Source: Phenylobacterium immobile (ATCC 35973)
GTDB lineage: Bacteria; Pseudomonadota; Alphaproteobacteria; Caulobacterales; Caulobacteraceae
Direction: 5' to 3'
NCBI RefSeq assembly: GCF_001375595.1
Contig: NZ_CVJQ01000001.1
Span: forward strand, 2,259,001-2,323,000
DNA: 64,000 nt
The position numbers and the translations under genes were made by a program. Of this stretch, positions 16,033 through 23,761 are shown one piece after another; positions within the stretch are counted from its first letter, which is position 1, and each line of letters starts with the position of its first letter. A model generated the notes under the pieces. It did not search any database. It saw nothing but the letters and a program-made list of their open reading frames with translations, and had not been told where the DNA came from.

Positions 16033-17868
16033 CTAAGCTTCGCGCGTCTGGCGCCGCCACAACGCTGCATATTCCGCCCCTTCCGCCAGCAGGTCCGCAT
16101 GGGTCCCCCGCTCGACGATCCGGCCGCGGCGGAGCACTAGGATCTGGTCAGCGTCAACGATAGTCGAAAGACGGTGGGCGACCACGAGGGTCGTGCGACC
16201 TGCCCGCGCCTTGCGCAGAGTCTCCTGGATCTGGGCTTCCGTCGGCCCATCCAGGGCGCTGGTCGCCTCGTCAAGGATGAGCAGGCGGGGGTTGGCCAGG
16301 AGCGCACGGGCGATGCCGACCCGCTGGCGCTCGCCGCCGGAGAGCTTCAGGCCGCGCTCGCCAACCAGGGTCTCCATGCCCTCCGGCAGGCCATCGATGA
16401 AGGCGCCCAGCTCAGCGGACTCAGCTGCGGCGCGCACCTCGGCAGGCGAGGCGCCCGGCCGAGCGAAAGCCAGGTTGCCGAACAGACTGTCGTTGAACAG
16501 CGCGACATCCTGCGGCACGAGCGCCACCGCGCTGCGCAGGTCCGCCTGCCGAACCTCGCGAAGGTCGACGCCGTCCAGCAGGACGCGCCCTGCCTGCGGA
16601 TCGATCAGGCGGAGCGCCAGGCGCACGGCGGTGGTCTTGCCCGCGCCCGAGGGCCCGACGAAGGCCGTGGTCGTGCCGGGTTCGGCGATGAAACTCACCT
16701 CGCTTAGACCGGTCGAGCGGGCGTCATGGCGATACGAGACCGCGTCGAACACCACCGCTGCCCCGGCGCCGCGCGCGGGCGGCAGGCTCTTGGGCTCAGC
16801 CGCCTCGACGATATCCGGCGCGCGGTCGGTGAGTTCGCGCATCTGCTCCATGTCGATGAACGCCTGGCGGATTTCGCGATAGTTGAAGCCCAGCTGGTTC
16901 AGCGGGCCATAGATACCGATCAACAGCAGGGTGGCGGTGGTGATGTCGCCCAGCCCCATGCGCCCGGCGCTGACCGAATAGCCCGCCATCACCGTCATGA
17001 TCGCCAGGCCGGCGTTCAACACCACGGCCTGGATCATATTCAGGAAATTCAGCGAGTTGTTCGAGCGAACGGAGGCCGTGACATAGTCGTTCATCGCCTC
17101 GCCATAGGCCGCGACCGAACGCTGCTCGGATCCGAAGGTCTTCACCGCCTCGAAGTTGATCAGGGCGTCCACAGAGAGGCCCGCAGCCTTGCTGTCGGCG
17201 GCGTTCAGGGCGCGGCGATGCTCGAGCCGCCAGTTGGTGATGCGGAAGGTGATGATCGTATAGATGACCACCGTGACGAAGGCCGTGACGGCGAAGCGCC
17301 AGTCGAGCCGGATCGCGAGGACGGTGGTCGCCATCACCAGTTCCACCGCCGTCGGACCCAGGTTGAACACCACGCTGCGGATCAGGAAGTCGGTCGAGCG
17401 CGCGCCGCGTTCAATGACCCGCGCCAGCGTCCCAGTGCGCTTGGACTGGTGGAAATCGAGCGACAACGACAGAGCGTGGCCAAAGCTCTCCACAGCTGCG
17501 CGCGCCATGGTCGCCTGCGACACCGCCGTGAAGATCGCGTCACGCGCGAAGGGCGCGGCCGCGGACACCAGCCGCAGCGCCGCAAAGCCTACGGCGTAGA
17601 TGGCGAACGACAGGCCGACCACCACGCCGAGCCCCGCCGCGGCCGGCGTCAGGGTGTCGATCCCCTGCCCCAGCATGACGGGCGCCCACACCCCGGCGAG
17701 TTTGCCGATCAACACCAAGGCCAGCGCCGCCCCGAGGCGCGTACGCAGCCAGGGCGCGCCGGACCGCATGACAAGGCCCCACAGGTCGGCCATGGCCTCC
17801 CAGAAGCCGGATTTGGCCTTGACGCCGATCGGGGCGTCAGGACCGCTCGAACCGTGGTGATAGCTCAT
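16033..17868 (-). CDS. ABC transporter, Atm1/HMT1-type heavy-metal or glutathione-conjugate exporter
   Basis: A 611-residue half-transporter with six membrane helices (residues ~40-320) then an ATPase. [20 protein letters not shown] is the cytoplasmic segment characteristic of Atm1/ABCB7 relatives. The ATPase has Walker [10 protein letters not shown], signature [16 protein letters not shown], Walker [10 protein letters not shown] and the switch AHRLST. Bacterial Atm1 proteins export glutathione or glutathione-metal complexes. It is coupled by ATGA to the lipoprotein gene upstream and by an overlapping ribosome-binding site to gloA downstream, tying it to glutathione chemistry. Confidence 0.93.
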   Translation of the reverse strand: MSYHHGSSGPDAPIGVKAKSGFWEAMADLWGLVMRSGAPWLRTRLGAALALVLIGKLAGVWAPVMLGQGIDTLTPAAAGLGVVVGLSFAIYAVGFAALRLVSAAAPFARDAIFTAVSQATMARAAVESFGHALSLSLDFHQSKRTGTLARVIERGARSTDFLIRSVVFNLGPTAVELVMATTVLAIRLDWRFAVTAFVTVVIYTIITFRITNWRLEHRRALNAADSKAAGLSVDALINFEAVKTFGSEQRSVAAYGEAMNDYVTASVRSNNSLNFLNMIQAVVLNAGLAIMTVMAGYSVSAGRMGLGDITTATLLLIGIYGPLNQLGFNYREIRQAFIDMEQMRELTDRAPDIVEAAEPKSLPPARGAGAAVVFDAVSYRHDARSTGLSEVSFIAEPGTTTAFVGPSGAGKTTAVRLALRLIDPQAGRVLLDGVDLREVRQADLRSAVALVPQDVALFNDSLFGNLAFARPGASPAEVRAAAESAELGAFIDGLPEGMETLVGERGLKLSGGERQRVGIARALLANPRLLILDEATSALDGPTEAQIQETLRKARAGRTTLVVAHRLSTIVDADQILVLRRGRIVERGTHADLLAEGAEYAALWRRQTREA

Positions 17869-18674
17869 TTAGGCAGGCTTTCGCGGACGAGCACCGTTGT
17901 CTGCACGCCGCCGCCGGGCGTCAGCCAGTCGGCGCGCAGGCCGGTCGCCGTCGGCGACGTCCGCAACGGCCCTGCGGTCAGACCCGGCGCCAGGGTCCGC
18001 TCAAAGGCGGCGACGGCGGCGAATCTGACGCCGGAGGCTTCGAGCCGGTGCGCGCCCGCGGCCAGAGCTTGCGGCACGGCGATGCTGTAGCGCCCGGCGG
18101 CGTCAACCCGGCCCTCAGCGACGCGCTTGCGGTCCAGGTAGAGCGACACCGTCAATCCCGCCGGCGCAGTTCCCGAGACGACGGCCTGCCCGCCTGCGTC
18201 ATAGTCGATGGCCCCAATCCGCCCGGGCTCCTGGCGGTCAAGGCGCACGGCGCCGGCGCCGGATCGCAGCAGCGCGGCCTCGCCCTGCGGCGTGAGCAGG
18301 ATGTAGCCCTCGCCCTGCAGCCGCCGCCCGCCGCTTTCGGCGGAGACGCCGTAGATCGCCGGCGTAGCCAAGGCCGGTAGCTGGAGGCTCCAGGCGCCTT
18401 CGCCGTCGGCCTGGGCGAAAGCCTCGCCGCCACCGGGCGCGGCCAACCGAACCGCCGCATTGGGCGCGGCCCGGCCGCTCAGCACCAGACGGCCCGCTTC
18501 CAGGCGCACAGCGCTCACCGCGGGCGATCTGACATAGGCCTTGCCGGCCTCCGCCTGGGCGTCAGCGGCCTGGCTCGCCGAGGCCGTTTCGCCGGGCTTG
18601 GGGGCGCACGCCGTCGTCAAGGCCGTTGTCAGAAGCAGGAGGCAAGCCGCCGCCGAACGCCATTTACTGCCCAC
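17865..18674 (-). CDS. Putative lipoprotein with Ig-like modules
   Basis: A ~269-residue protein with an N-terminal hydrophobic stretch and lipobox ending LTTAC|APKP. The rest looks like two beta-sandwich modules with repeated phrases (LVLSGRAAPNAAVRLAAPGG and AVVSGTAPAGLTVSLYLDRK), as in carboxypeptidase-regulatory or Ig-like repeats. I do not recognise a family. The GTG at 18672-18674 is 11 bases after GAGGA and gives a signal peptide; an upstream ATG at 18762-18764 would overlap the divergent LOG gene and is unlikely. The stop overlaps the Atm1 start (ATGA). It may be an envelope partner of the exporter, but that is only context. Confidence 0.7.
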   Translation of the reverse strand: MGSKWRSAAACLLLLTTALTTACAPKPGETASASQAADAQAEAGKAYVRSPAVSAVRLEAGRLVLSGRAAPNAAVRLAAPGGGEAFAQADGEGAWSLQLPALATPAIYGVSAESGGRRLQGEGYILLTPQGEAALLRSGAGAVRLDRQEPGRIGAIDYDAGGQAVVSGTAPAGLTVSLYLDRKRVAEGRVDAAGRYSIAVPQALAAGAHRLEASGVRFAAVAAFERTLAPGLTAGPLRTSPTATGLRADWLTPGGGVQTTVLVRESLPK

Positions 18675-18762
18675 GCTTGCTTGAATCCTCGCCGCTGACA
18701 CATAGCTAATCGACCTTTCCCCGATCCACCGCAAGCGCTGCGCCTCGTTCCGGAGTCTCCAC

Positions 18763-19359
18763 ATGCACCCCGACGCTCCCAGGTCGATCTGCGTATTCTG
18801 CGGGTCGGCAGACGCGGCGGATCCGGCGTTCCTGAGGGGCGCCGCCGACCTGGGTCGGGCGCTGGCCGACGCAAATCTCCGCCTTGTCTATGGCGGTGGC
18901 GGCGTGGGCCTCATGGGCGCTTGCGCGCGCGCCGCACACCAGGCTGGCGGCGAGGTGCTGGGCGTCATTCCCGACTTCCTGATCGGCAAGGAGCGTGCTT
19001 ACGACGAGGTCGAAACCGTGGTCGTCAGCTCGATGCACGAGCGCAAGCAGATGATGTTCGAGCAGTCGGACGGATTTGTTATCTTGCCGGGCGGCATCGG
19101 CACTCTGGAGGAGGTGGTCGAACTGCTCTCCTGGCGCCGCCTCGACCTGCACGCCAAACCGGTGGTCTTCTACAATCCCCGCGACTTCTGGAAGACCCTG
19201 TTCGCGCTCTTTCAACACACCGTCGACGAGCGCCTGACGCCGCCGGATTTCATGGACGCCTGGAAGGCCGTCGCCACGGTGGGTGAGATCGTGCCGGCGT
19301 TGCTGGCGGCCCCGAACCTGCCGGCGCCGCCCGACGCGGTGGTCGTGGAGAAGGGCTAG
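18763..19359 (+). CDS. LOG family protein (cytokinin riboside 5'-phosphate phosphoribohydrolase)
   Basis: A 198-residue LOG/TIGR00730 protein. The nucleotide-binding YGGGGVGLMGACARAA and the catalytic ILPGGIGTLEEVVELLSWRR are complete. The family hydrolyses N6-modified (or plain) AMP to the free base and ribose 5-phosphate. It starts at the ATG at 18763-18765, divergent from the lipoprotein gene, and overlaps the convergent nadE stop by four bases. The physiological substrate in bacteria without cytokinin is unclear. Confidence 0.93.
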   Translation: MHPDAPRSICVFCGSADAADPAFLRGAADLGRALADANLRLVYGGGGVGLMGACARAAHQAGGEVLGVIPDFLIGKERAYDEVETVVVSSMHERKQMMFEQSDGFVILPGGIGTLEEVVELLSWRRLDLHAKPVVFYNPRDFWKTLFALFQHTVDERLTPPDFMDAWKAVATVGEIVPALLAAPNLPAPPDAVVVEKG

Positions 19360-21023
19360 CCTTCGCCGACGCGGTCTCTGAACCCGTTGACGATCGGATA
19401 GCGTCGGTCGCGGCCGAAAGCCCGTGCTCCGATTTTCACGCCGGGCGGCGCCTGCCGACGCTTGTATTCCGACCCGTAGAGCAGCCGCTGCACCCGTTCG
19501 ACCGTCGCAGCCTCAAAGCCGCGCGCCACGATCTCGTCCAAGGTCGCCTCCTCTTCCACGAGGCCGTGGAGAATGGCGTCGAGCACCTCATAGGGCGGCA
19601 GGCTGTCCTGGTCCTTCTGATCGGGCCGCAGCTCCGCCGACGGCGGCTTGGTGAGGATGCGCAGCGGGATCGGCTCTGCGGCGACGCCGAAGGGATCGTT
19701 GGCGTTGCGCCACTCGCAGACCGCATAGACGTCGGTCTTGTAGAGATCCTTAAGCACATTGTAGCCGCCGCACATGTCGCCATAGAGGGTGGCGTAGCCC
19801 ACCGCCATTTCCGACTTGTTGCCGGTGGTCAGCAGCATCGCCCCCATCTTGTTGGAGATAGCCATCAGGGCCAGGCCCCGACTGCGAGCCTGGATGTTCT
19901 CTTCCGTCAGGTCGGGCGCGCGATCGCCAAACACCGGCTTCAGCATCTCAGTGAAGGCCGCCATCGCCGGAGCGATCGAGATCTCGTCCAGCTGGACCCC
20001 GATCCGGGCCGCAAGATCGGCGGCGTCGTCCAGGCTGTCCTGACTGGTGTAGGGCGAGGGCAACATGAAGCAGCGGACGTTCTGCGGGCCAAGCGCATCG
20101 GCCGCGACGACCGCGACGATCGCCGAATCCACCCCGCCCGACAAACCCAGCAATACGCCCGGGAACCCCGACTTGGTGACATAGTCGCGCAGGCCGAGCG
20201 TCATCGCCCGGTAGACCTCTTCCGCCCCCGCGCACCAGGCCTCCATCGGCGCGTCCATGCAGGACCAGCCGTCAGGTCCGCGCTCCCACGTGGTCAGAGC
20301 CAGGCGTTCTTCGAACATAGCGAGCTTCATGGCGAATTCGCCGTCAGCGTTCAGAGCGAAGGAGCCGCCATCGAACACCAGTTCGTCCTGACCACAGACC
20401 TGATTCACATAGAGCATCGGCAGGCCGGTCTCCGCGACACGAGCCCGCGACACGATCTGGCGCTCGTCGTCGGCCGTCCGCCGGTAGGGCGAGCCGTTGG
20501 GGACCAAAAGCATCTCCGCCCCGTGGGCCTTGAGGTCGAGGCAGACCTTGTCCGACCAGATGTCCTCGCAGATCGGCGCGCCGATCTTCACGCCCTTGAA
20601 GTCGAAGACGGCGGGACCGAGGCCCGGCTCGAAGACCCGCTTCTCATCGAAGACGCCGTAGTTCGGCAGGTCGCACTTGAAAGCCAGGCCCTTGATCTCG
20701 CCGTCCGCCAAATAAGCGAGCGCATTGCGCGGACGACCCGTCGGCTCGGCGGGCGGCCAGATGACGCCGATCAGTGCAGCGCAGGTGTTCTTCGTATCCA
20801 GGGCCAGGCGCTCGACAGCCGCCTTGCCGTCGCGCCAGATCGCCGGCTTGAGGGTCAGATCCTCCGGCGGATAGCCGGTGAGGAAGAGTTCGGTGAAGAG
20901 CGCGATATCCGCCCCCGCCGCAGCCGCCTCGCGCAGCCTGTCGCGCGCTAGCGCTTCGTTGCGCGCTATCGCGCCGACAGTGGGGTTGGCCTGTACGGCG
21001 GCGATGATTAGACGATCCAACAT
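19356..21023 (-). CDS. nadE: Glutamine-dependent NAD+ synthetase
   Basis: A 555-residue two-domain enzyme. The N-terminal nitrilase-type amidase carries the Glu of LFTELFLTGYPPEDL, the Lys of FKCDLPNYGVFDEKR and the Cys of GAPICEDIW; the C-terminal synthetase has the pyrophosphate loop LGLSGGVDSAI and the GNKSEMAVGYATLYGDM motif. It amidates nicotinate adenine dinucleotide to NAD using glutamine ammonia. Length and domains are normal for the bacterial long form. It is a single gene that converges on the LOG gene with a CTAG overlap. Confidence 0.96.
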   Translation of the reverse strand: MLDRLIIAAVQANPTVGAIARNEALARDRLREAAAAGADIALFTELFLTGYPPEDLTLKPAIWRDGKAAVERLALDTKNTCAALIGVIWPPAEPTGRPRNALAYLADGEIKGLAFKCDLPNYGVFDEKRVFEPGLGPAVFDFKGVKIGAPICEDIWSDKVCLDLKAHGAEMLLVPNGSPYRRTADDERQIVSRARVAETGLPMLYVNQVCGQDELVFDGGSFALNADGEFAMKLAMFEERLALTTWERGPDGWSCMDAPMEAWCAGAEEVYRAMTLGLRDYVTKSGFPGVLLGLSGGVDSAIVAVVAADALGPQNVRCFMLPSPYTSQDSLDDAADLAARIGVQLDEISIAPAMAAFTEMLKPVFGDRAPDLTEENIQARSRGLALMAISNKMGAMLLTTGNKSEMAVGYATLYGDMCGGYNVLKDLYKTDVYAVCEWRNANDPFGVAAEPIPLRILTKPPSAELRPDQKDQDSLPPYEVLDAILHGLVEEEATLDEIVARGFEAATVERVQRLLYGSEYKRRQAPPGVKIGARAFGRDRRYPIVNGFRDRVGEG

Positions 21024-21082
21024 GCAGCGGATTTAGCGCGACCCAGGCTCTTGGGCCACCCTGCCGCCGCATGAGGCCTCAG

Positions 21083-21502
21083 TCAGTCGTCGCGGTGCAC
21101 GCGCTCGCGACGTTCGTGGCGTTCCTGGGCTTCCAGGCTCAGCGTGGCGATCGGTCGCGCGTCCAGTCGGGCCACGCCGATCGGCTCGCCGGTGTCTTCG
21201 CAGTAGCCGTAGGAGCCGTCCTCGATGCGCCTCAGCGCTTCGTCGATCTTGGAGATAAGCTTGCGTTGACGGTCCCGCGTTCGCAATTCCAAGGATCGAT
21301 CGGTCTCCGACGACGCACGGTCGGCGATGTCCGGATGATTCTCGGTCTCCAGCTGGAGATGTGTGACCGTCTCGCGAGATTCATGCAGAATCTCTTCTTT
21401 CCAGCCGATCAATTTCTTCTTGAAGTACTCAAGCTGACGTTCATTCATGAACTCTTCGTCTTCTGAAGGACGATAGCCAGCCAGATCAATGGCCGTATCC
21501 AT
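21083..21502 (-). CDS. dksA: DksA, RNA-polymerase-binding stringent-response factor (one-cysteine type)
   Basis: A 139-residue protein. Residues ~20-95 form the coiled coil with the tip motif DIADRA (Asp58 and Asp61), which enters the RNA polymerase secondary channel. The C-terminal zinc-finger region GYCEDTGEPIGVARLDARP retains only Cys101; the positions of the other three cysteines hold Thr104, Ser122 and Ala125. DksA with ppGpp reprograms transcription in starvation. The ATG at 21500-21502 has GTGAGG seven bases upstream. The open frame extends 113 codons further up, but this is antisense to the divergent gene and unlike DksA. Confidence 0.93.
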   Translation of the reverse strand: MDTAIDLAGYRPSEDEEFMNERQLEYFKKKLIGWKEEILHESRETVTHLQLETENHPDIADRASSETDRSLELRTRDRQRKLISKIDEALRRIEDGSYGYCEDTGEPIGVARLDARPIATLSLEAQERHERRERVHRDD

Positions 21503-21544
21503 GCAATACCTCACGCCCACGCCGCCCGGGACACGTGGCCGGGG

Positions 21545-21571
21545 CATATACAAAACGCGGGTTGGATTCAA
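21545..21571 (-). promoter_or_regulatory. Possible dksA promoter
   Basis: Read on the minus strand, TTGAAT (21566-21571) and TATATG (21545-21550) are separated by 15 bases, slightly short of the ideal, about 43 bases upstream of the dksA ATG. This is the most A+T-rich part of the 158-base divergent gap. Confidence 0.35.
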
Positions 21572-21660
21572 CGCGTTCGTAAACTCTTCACCTTCGCTAT
21601 GAACCAAACGCCTCGGCCCCGCGCTAAAGGGGCAGGAACAGCAGCCGCGACAGGTGGCCC

Positions 21661-22086
21661 GTGAAGACACTACTCGCAGGGATCGCCGCAGCCGCCAGCC
21701 TGGGCGTGATGTCTGGGGCGGCCATGCAACCCGATCTGGAAATGGGCGCCCGTCCGGCCGGACCGCAATATTACGCCGGCGGCGACGCCCGCGTGGCCGG
21801 ACCCTTCGAAGACAGTCCCCTTCAGATCGCCCAGACAGCATACATCTCCGGCGGCAAGGCGCCGGATTACGTCTATGGCACCGACTGGACCCGGATCAGC
21901 GAGCCCGAGCGCTATGAGGTGATCCCCGCCCAGCCTGTCTTCGTCACCTACAACGACCCACCGCACGAAATGGACGAACCGGCCGAGCGCTATGAGCCCG
22001 GCGACGCGCCGCCGGAGGCCTTCACCCCGGCCGAGACGGAAGACCAGGCCGCCGCTGGTGTCCAGGACCCCGAAGACCTCGGCTGA
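21661..22086 (+). CDS. Hypothetical secreted acidic protein
   Basis: A 141-residue protein with a signal peptide (MKTLLAGIAAAASLGVMSGA) and a mature part rich in Glu, Asp, Pro and Tyr, ending in disordered acidic sequence. No family is recognised. The start is GTG at 21661 with AGGTGG six bases before it; composition and codon bias match the neighbours. It is divergent from dksA and 42 bases upstream of prmA. The location would be periplasm or outer membrane; the function is unknown. Confidence 0.65.
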   Translation: MKTLLAGIAAAASLGVMSGAAMQPDLEMGARPAGPQYYAGGDARVAGPFEDSPLQIAQTAYISGGKAPDYVYGTDWTRISEPERYEVIPAQPVFVTYNDPPHEMDEPAERYEPGDAPPEAFTPAETEDQAAAGVQDPEDLG

Positions 22087-22128
22087 TCCCCCTCGCCTTC
22101 GACCCGCCCTGGGGCTAACAGGCGGGTC

Positions 22129-22992
22129 ATGACTGACGACGCCTACCAGATCATCGCCCACGGCCCCCGCGCCATCGCCGAGGCCGCCGCTGAGGCGATC
22201 GACGCCGAACCGGCCACCGAGATGCTGACCTATTCGATCCTCGAGGAAGACGAGGATCACGATGTCTGGCGCATCGACGCCTTCCCTACGAGCGACGAGG
22301 AAGCCGCCGCGCTCAAAGCCGTCCTTGCGGGGTTCGAACTCCGCGTGGCCACCGAGGTTCTGGCCGACGCGGATTGGCTGGCGATGGCGCTGTCGGGCCT
22401 GCCGCCGGTGCGGGCCGGCCGCTTCTTCGTCTATGGCGCCCATGACCGCGGCCTCGCGCCGCCGTCGACGGTCAACCTGCGTATCGAGGCCGGCGCCGCT
22501 TTCGGCACCGGACACCACGGCACCACCGTCGGCTGCCTCCTGGCCTATGACACCCTGCTCAAGCGCCGCAGCTTCAACCGCGTCCTGGATGTCGGCTGCG
22601 GCACGGGGGTTCTGGCCATCGCCGCCTCGCGCACCGGCAGCCGCGTCGCCGTCGGCACCGATATCGACCGACCCAGCGTGCGGATCGCCAATGAGAACGC
22701 TTCGCTGAACCGGTCCGACGCGCGCTTCGTCCACGCCTGGGGCCTGAACGACCGCAAGGTGCGCGTGTCCGCCCCCTACGACCTGGTCTTCGCCAACATC
22801 CTCGCCCCGCCGCTGGTGGCCCTGGCCAGCGACATCCGCGACGCGCTGAAGCCCGGCGGCCTGGCGATACTTTCCGGCCTGCTGCGGACCCAGGAACGGC
22901 GGGTGTTCGCCGCATACCGTTCGCGCGGCTTCCACCTCGTTCGGCGTCTTCGCCGCGACGCCTGGTCCGCCCTGGTGTTGAAACGGCCTTGA
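22129..22992 (+). CDS. prmA: Ribosomal protein L11 methyltransferase
   Basis: A 287-residue class I SAM methyltransferase. The C-terminal domain has [10 protein letters not shown] (the PrmA cofactor/substrate loop), [14 protein letters not shown] (motif I), GTDIDRPSV and the active-site [11 protein letters not shown]. PrmA trimethylates lysines and the N-terminus of L11. The N-terminal ~100-residue substrate domain is short and divergent, as usual in alphaproteobacteria. The next gene starts 53 bases downstream. Confidence 0.93.
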   Translation: MTDDAYQIIAHGPRAIAEAAAEAIDAEPATEMLTYSILEEDEDHDVWRIDAFPTSDEEAAALKAVLAGFELRVATEVLADADWLAMALSGLPPVRAGRFFVYGAHDRGLAPPSTVNLRIEAGAAFGTGHHGTTVGCLLAYDTLLKRRSFNRVLDVGCGTGVLAIAASRTGSRVAVGTDIDRPSVRIANENASLNRSDARFVHAWGLNDRKVRVSAPYDLVFANILAPPLVALASDIRDALKPGGLAILSGLLRTQERRVFAAYRSRGFHLVRRLRRDAWSALVLKRP

Positions 22993-23045
22993 GGCCGTCG
23001 GCCTGCCCTGTAAAAGATCACCAAAAGCAAATTGGAGGCACGGCC

Positions 23046-23228
23046 ATGTCGGACACCACGGACAATACTTCGGGCAAAGAACCGAGCCTGCTCGGCTGGT
23101 GGCTGCTTTTCCTGGCCGGGGTCGTTTTCTCGATCGCGCTCGCCTACGTGCTGGTGAACGATCGCAATCAGGCCGAGATGCACAAGGGCGAAGGCAAGAC
23201 CATAGCTGGGCCGAAGTCCGGACACTGA
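23046..23228 (+). CDS. Small single-pass membrane protein (60 aa)
   Basis: A 60-residue protein: a polar N-terminus, one membrane helix (LLGWWLLFLAGVVFSIALAY) and a short charged tail VNDRNQAEMHKG. The ATG at 23046 has an excellent ribosome-binding site (TTGGAGG, seven bases upstream), so it is very probably real. It resembles no family I know. The juxtamembrane segment YVLVNDRNQAEM is echoed in the next gene (YMLSADRNQADL), suggesting a duplicated membrane module. Confidence 0.7.
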   Translation: MSDTTDNTSGKEPSLLGWWLLFLAGVVFSIALAYVLVNDRNQAEMHKGEGKTIAGPKSGH

Positions 23229-23247
23229 GGACTCACGCGTCCCGGGA

Positions 23248-23272
23248 GGAACCGAGTTCGCAAAACCACGTT
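23248..23272 (+). promoter_or_regulatory. General-stress (EcfG/SigT-type) promoter
   Basis: GGAAC (23248-23252), 16 bases, then CGTT (23269-23272): an exact match to the consensus for the alphaproteobacterial general stress sigma factor (GGAAC-N16/17-CGTT). The start point would lie around 23280, giving a ~60-base leader for the Ala-rich membrane protein at 23339. The pattern is seen directly; use by EcfG is inferred from known Caulobacter and Rhizobiales promoters. Confidence 0.65.
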
Positions 23273-23338
23273 CGGCTTTCGACGGCCAAGCGGCGCCTGC
23301 ACGGGCGGTCGCCGCGGCTGCGATGCGGAGAAGCCGAA

Positions 23339-23716
23339 ATGACCGAAATCCATCACACCCCTGAGACGGTCGTGATCCGCAAGGAACGCGGGACCGCCAG
23401 CTGGTGGATCGCCGCCCTGGTGGCCGTGATCGCCGTGGCCATCGTCGGCTACATGCTTTCGGCCGACCGGAACCAGGCAGACCTGCAGGCCGCCCGCGAC
23501 CAGGGCGCGGCGGAAGCCACCCTCGACGCCGCCACCGCCTCGGCCCAGATGGCCGCGGCCCAGGCGACCCAGGCCGCGCGTAGCGCCGCCGACCAGGCCG
23601 CGCAGGCGACGCAAGCCGCCGCCAACACCACCGCCCAGGCCGCCCGCGCCACGGCGAACGCCGCCGACGACATGGCCGCCGACGCCTCGACCACCGAGCC
23701 CGTCACGCCGCAATAG
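23339..23716 (+). CDS. Membrane-anchored alanine-rich helical protein
   Basis: A 125-residue protein with a polar N-terminus, one membrane helix (WWIAALVAVIAVAIVGYML) and a ~75-residue tail of Ala, Gln and Thr repeats (AAQATQAARSAADQAAQATQ) that should form an amphipathic or coiled-coil helix in the periplasm. GGAGAAG precedes the ATG at 23339. It shares YML-x-x-DRNQA-D-L with the preceding 60-residue protein. An EcfG-type promoter lies 67 bases upstream, so it is probably a general-stress envelope protein. No enzymatic motif is present. Confidence 0.75.
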   Translation: MTEIHHTPETVVIRKERGTASWWIAALVAVIAVAIVGYMLSADRNQADLQAARDQGAAEATLDAATASAQMAAAQATQAARSAADQAAQATQAAANTTAQAARATANAADDMAADASTTEPVTPQ

Positions 23717-23761
23717 CCGCAAGGCTTGGCGCACGCCTGCGGAAGCGCTTACATCTTCCCT

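Noticed and set aside
16726..18090. Long plus-strand frame antisense to the Atm1-type exporter
   Set aside because: The exporter has full family motifs on the minus strand; the antisense frame is rich in Arg, Gln and His from third-position GC and matches nothing. The same applies to long antisense frames across nadE, ftsA, murC and murD.
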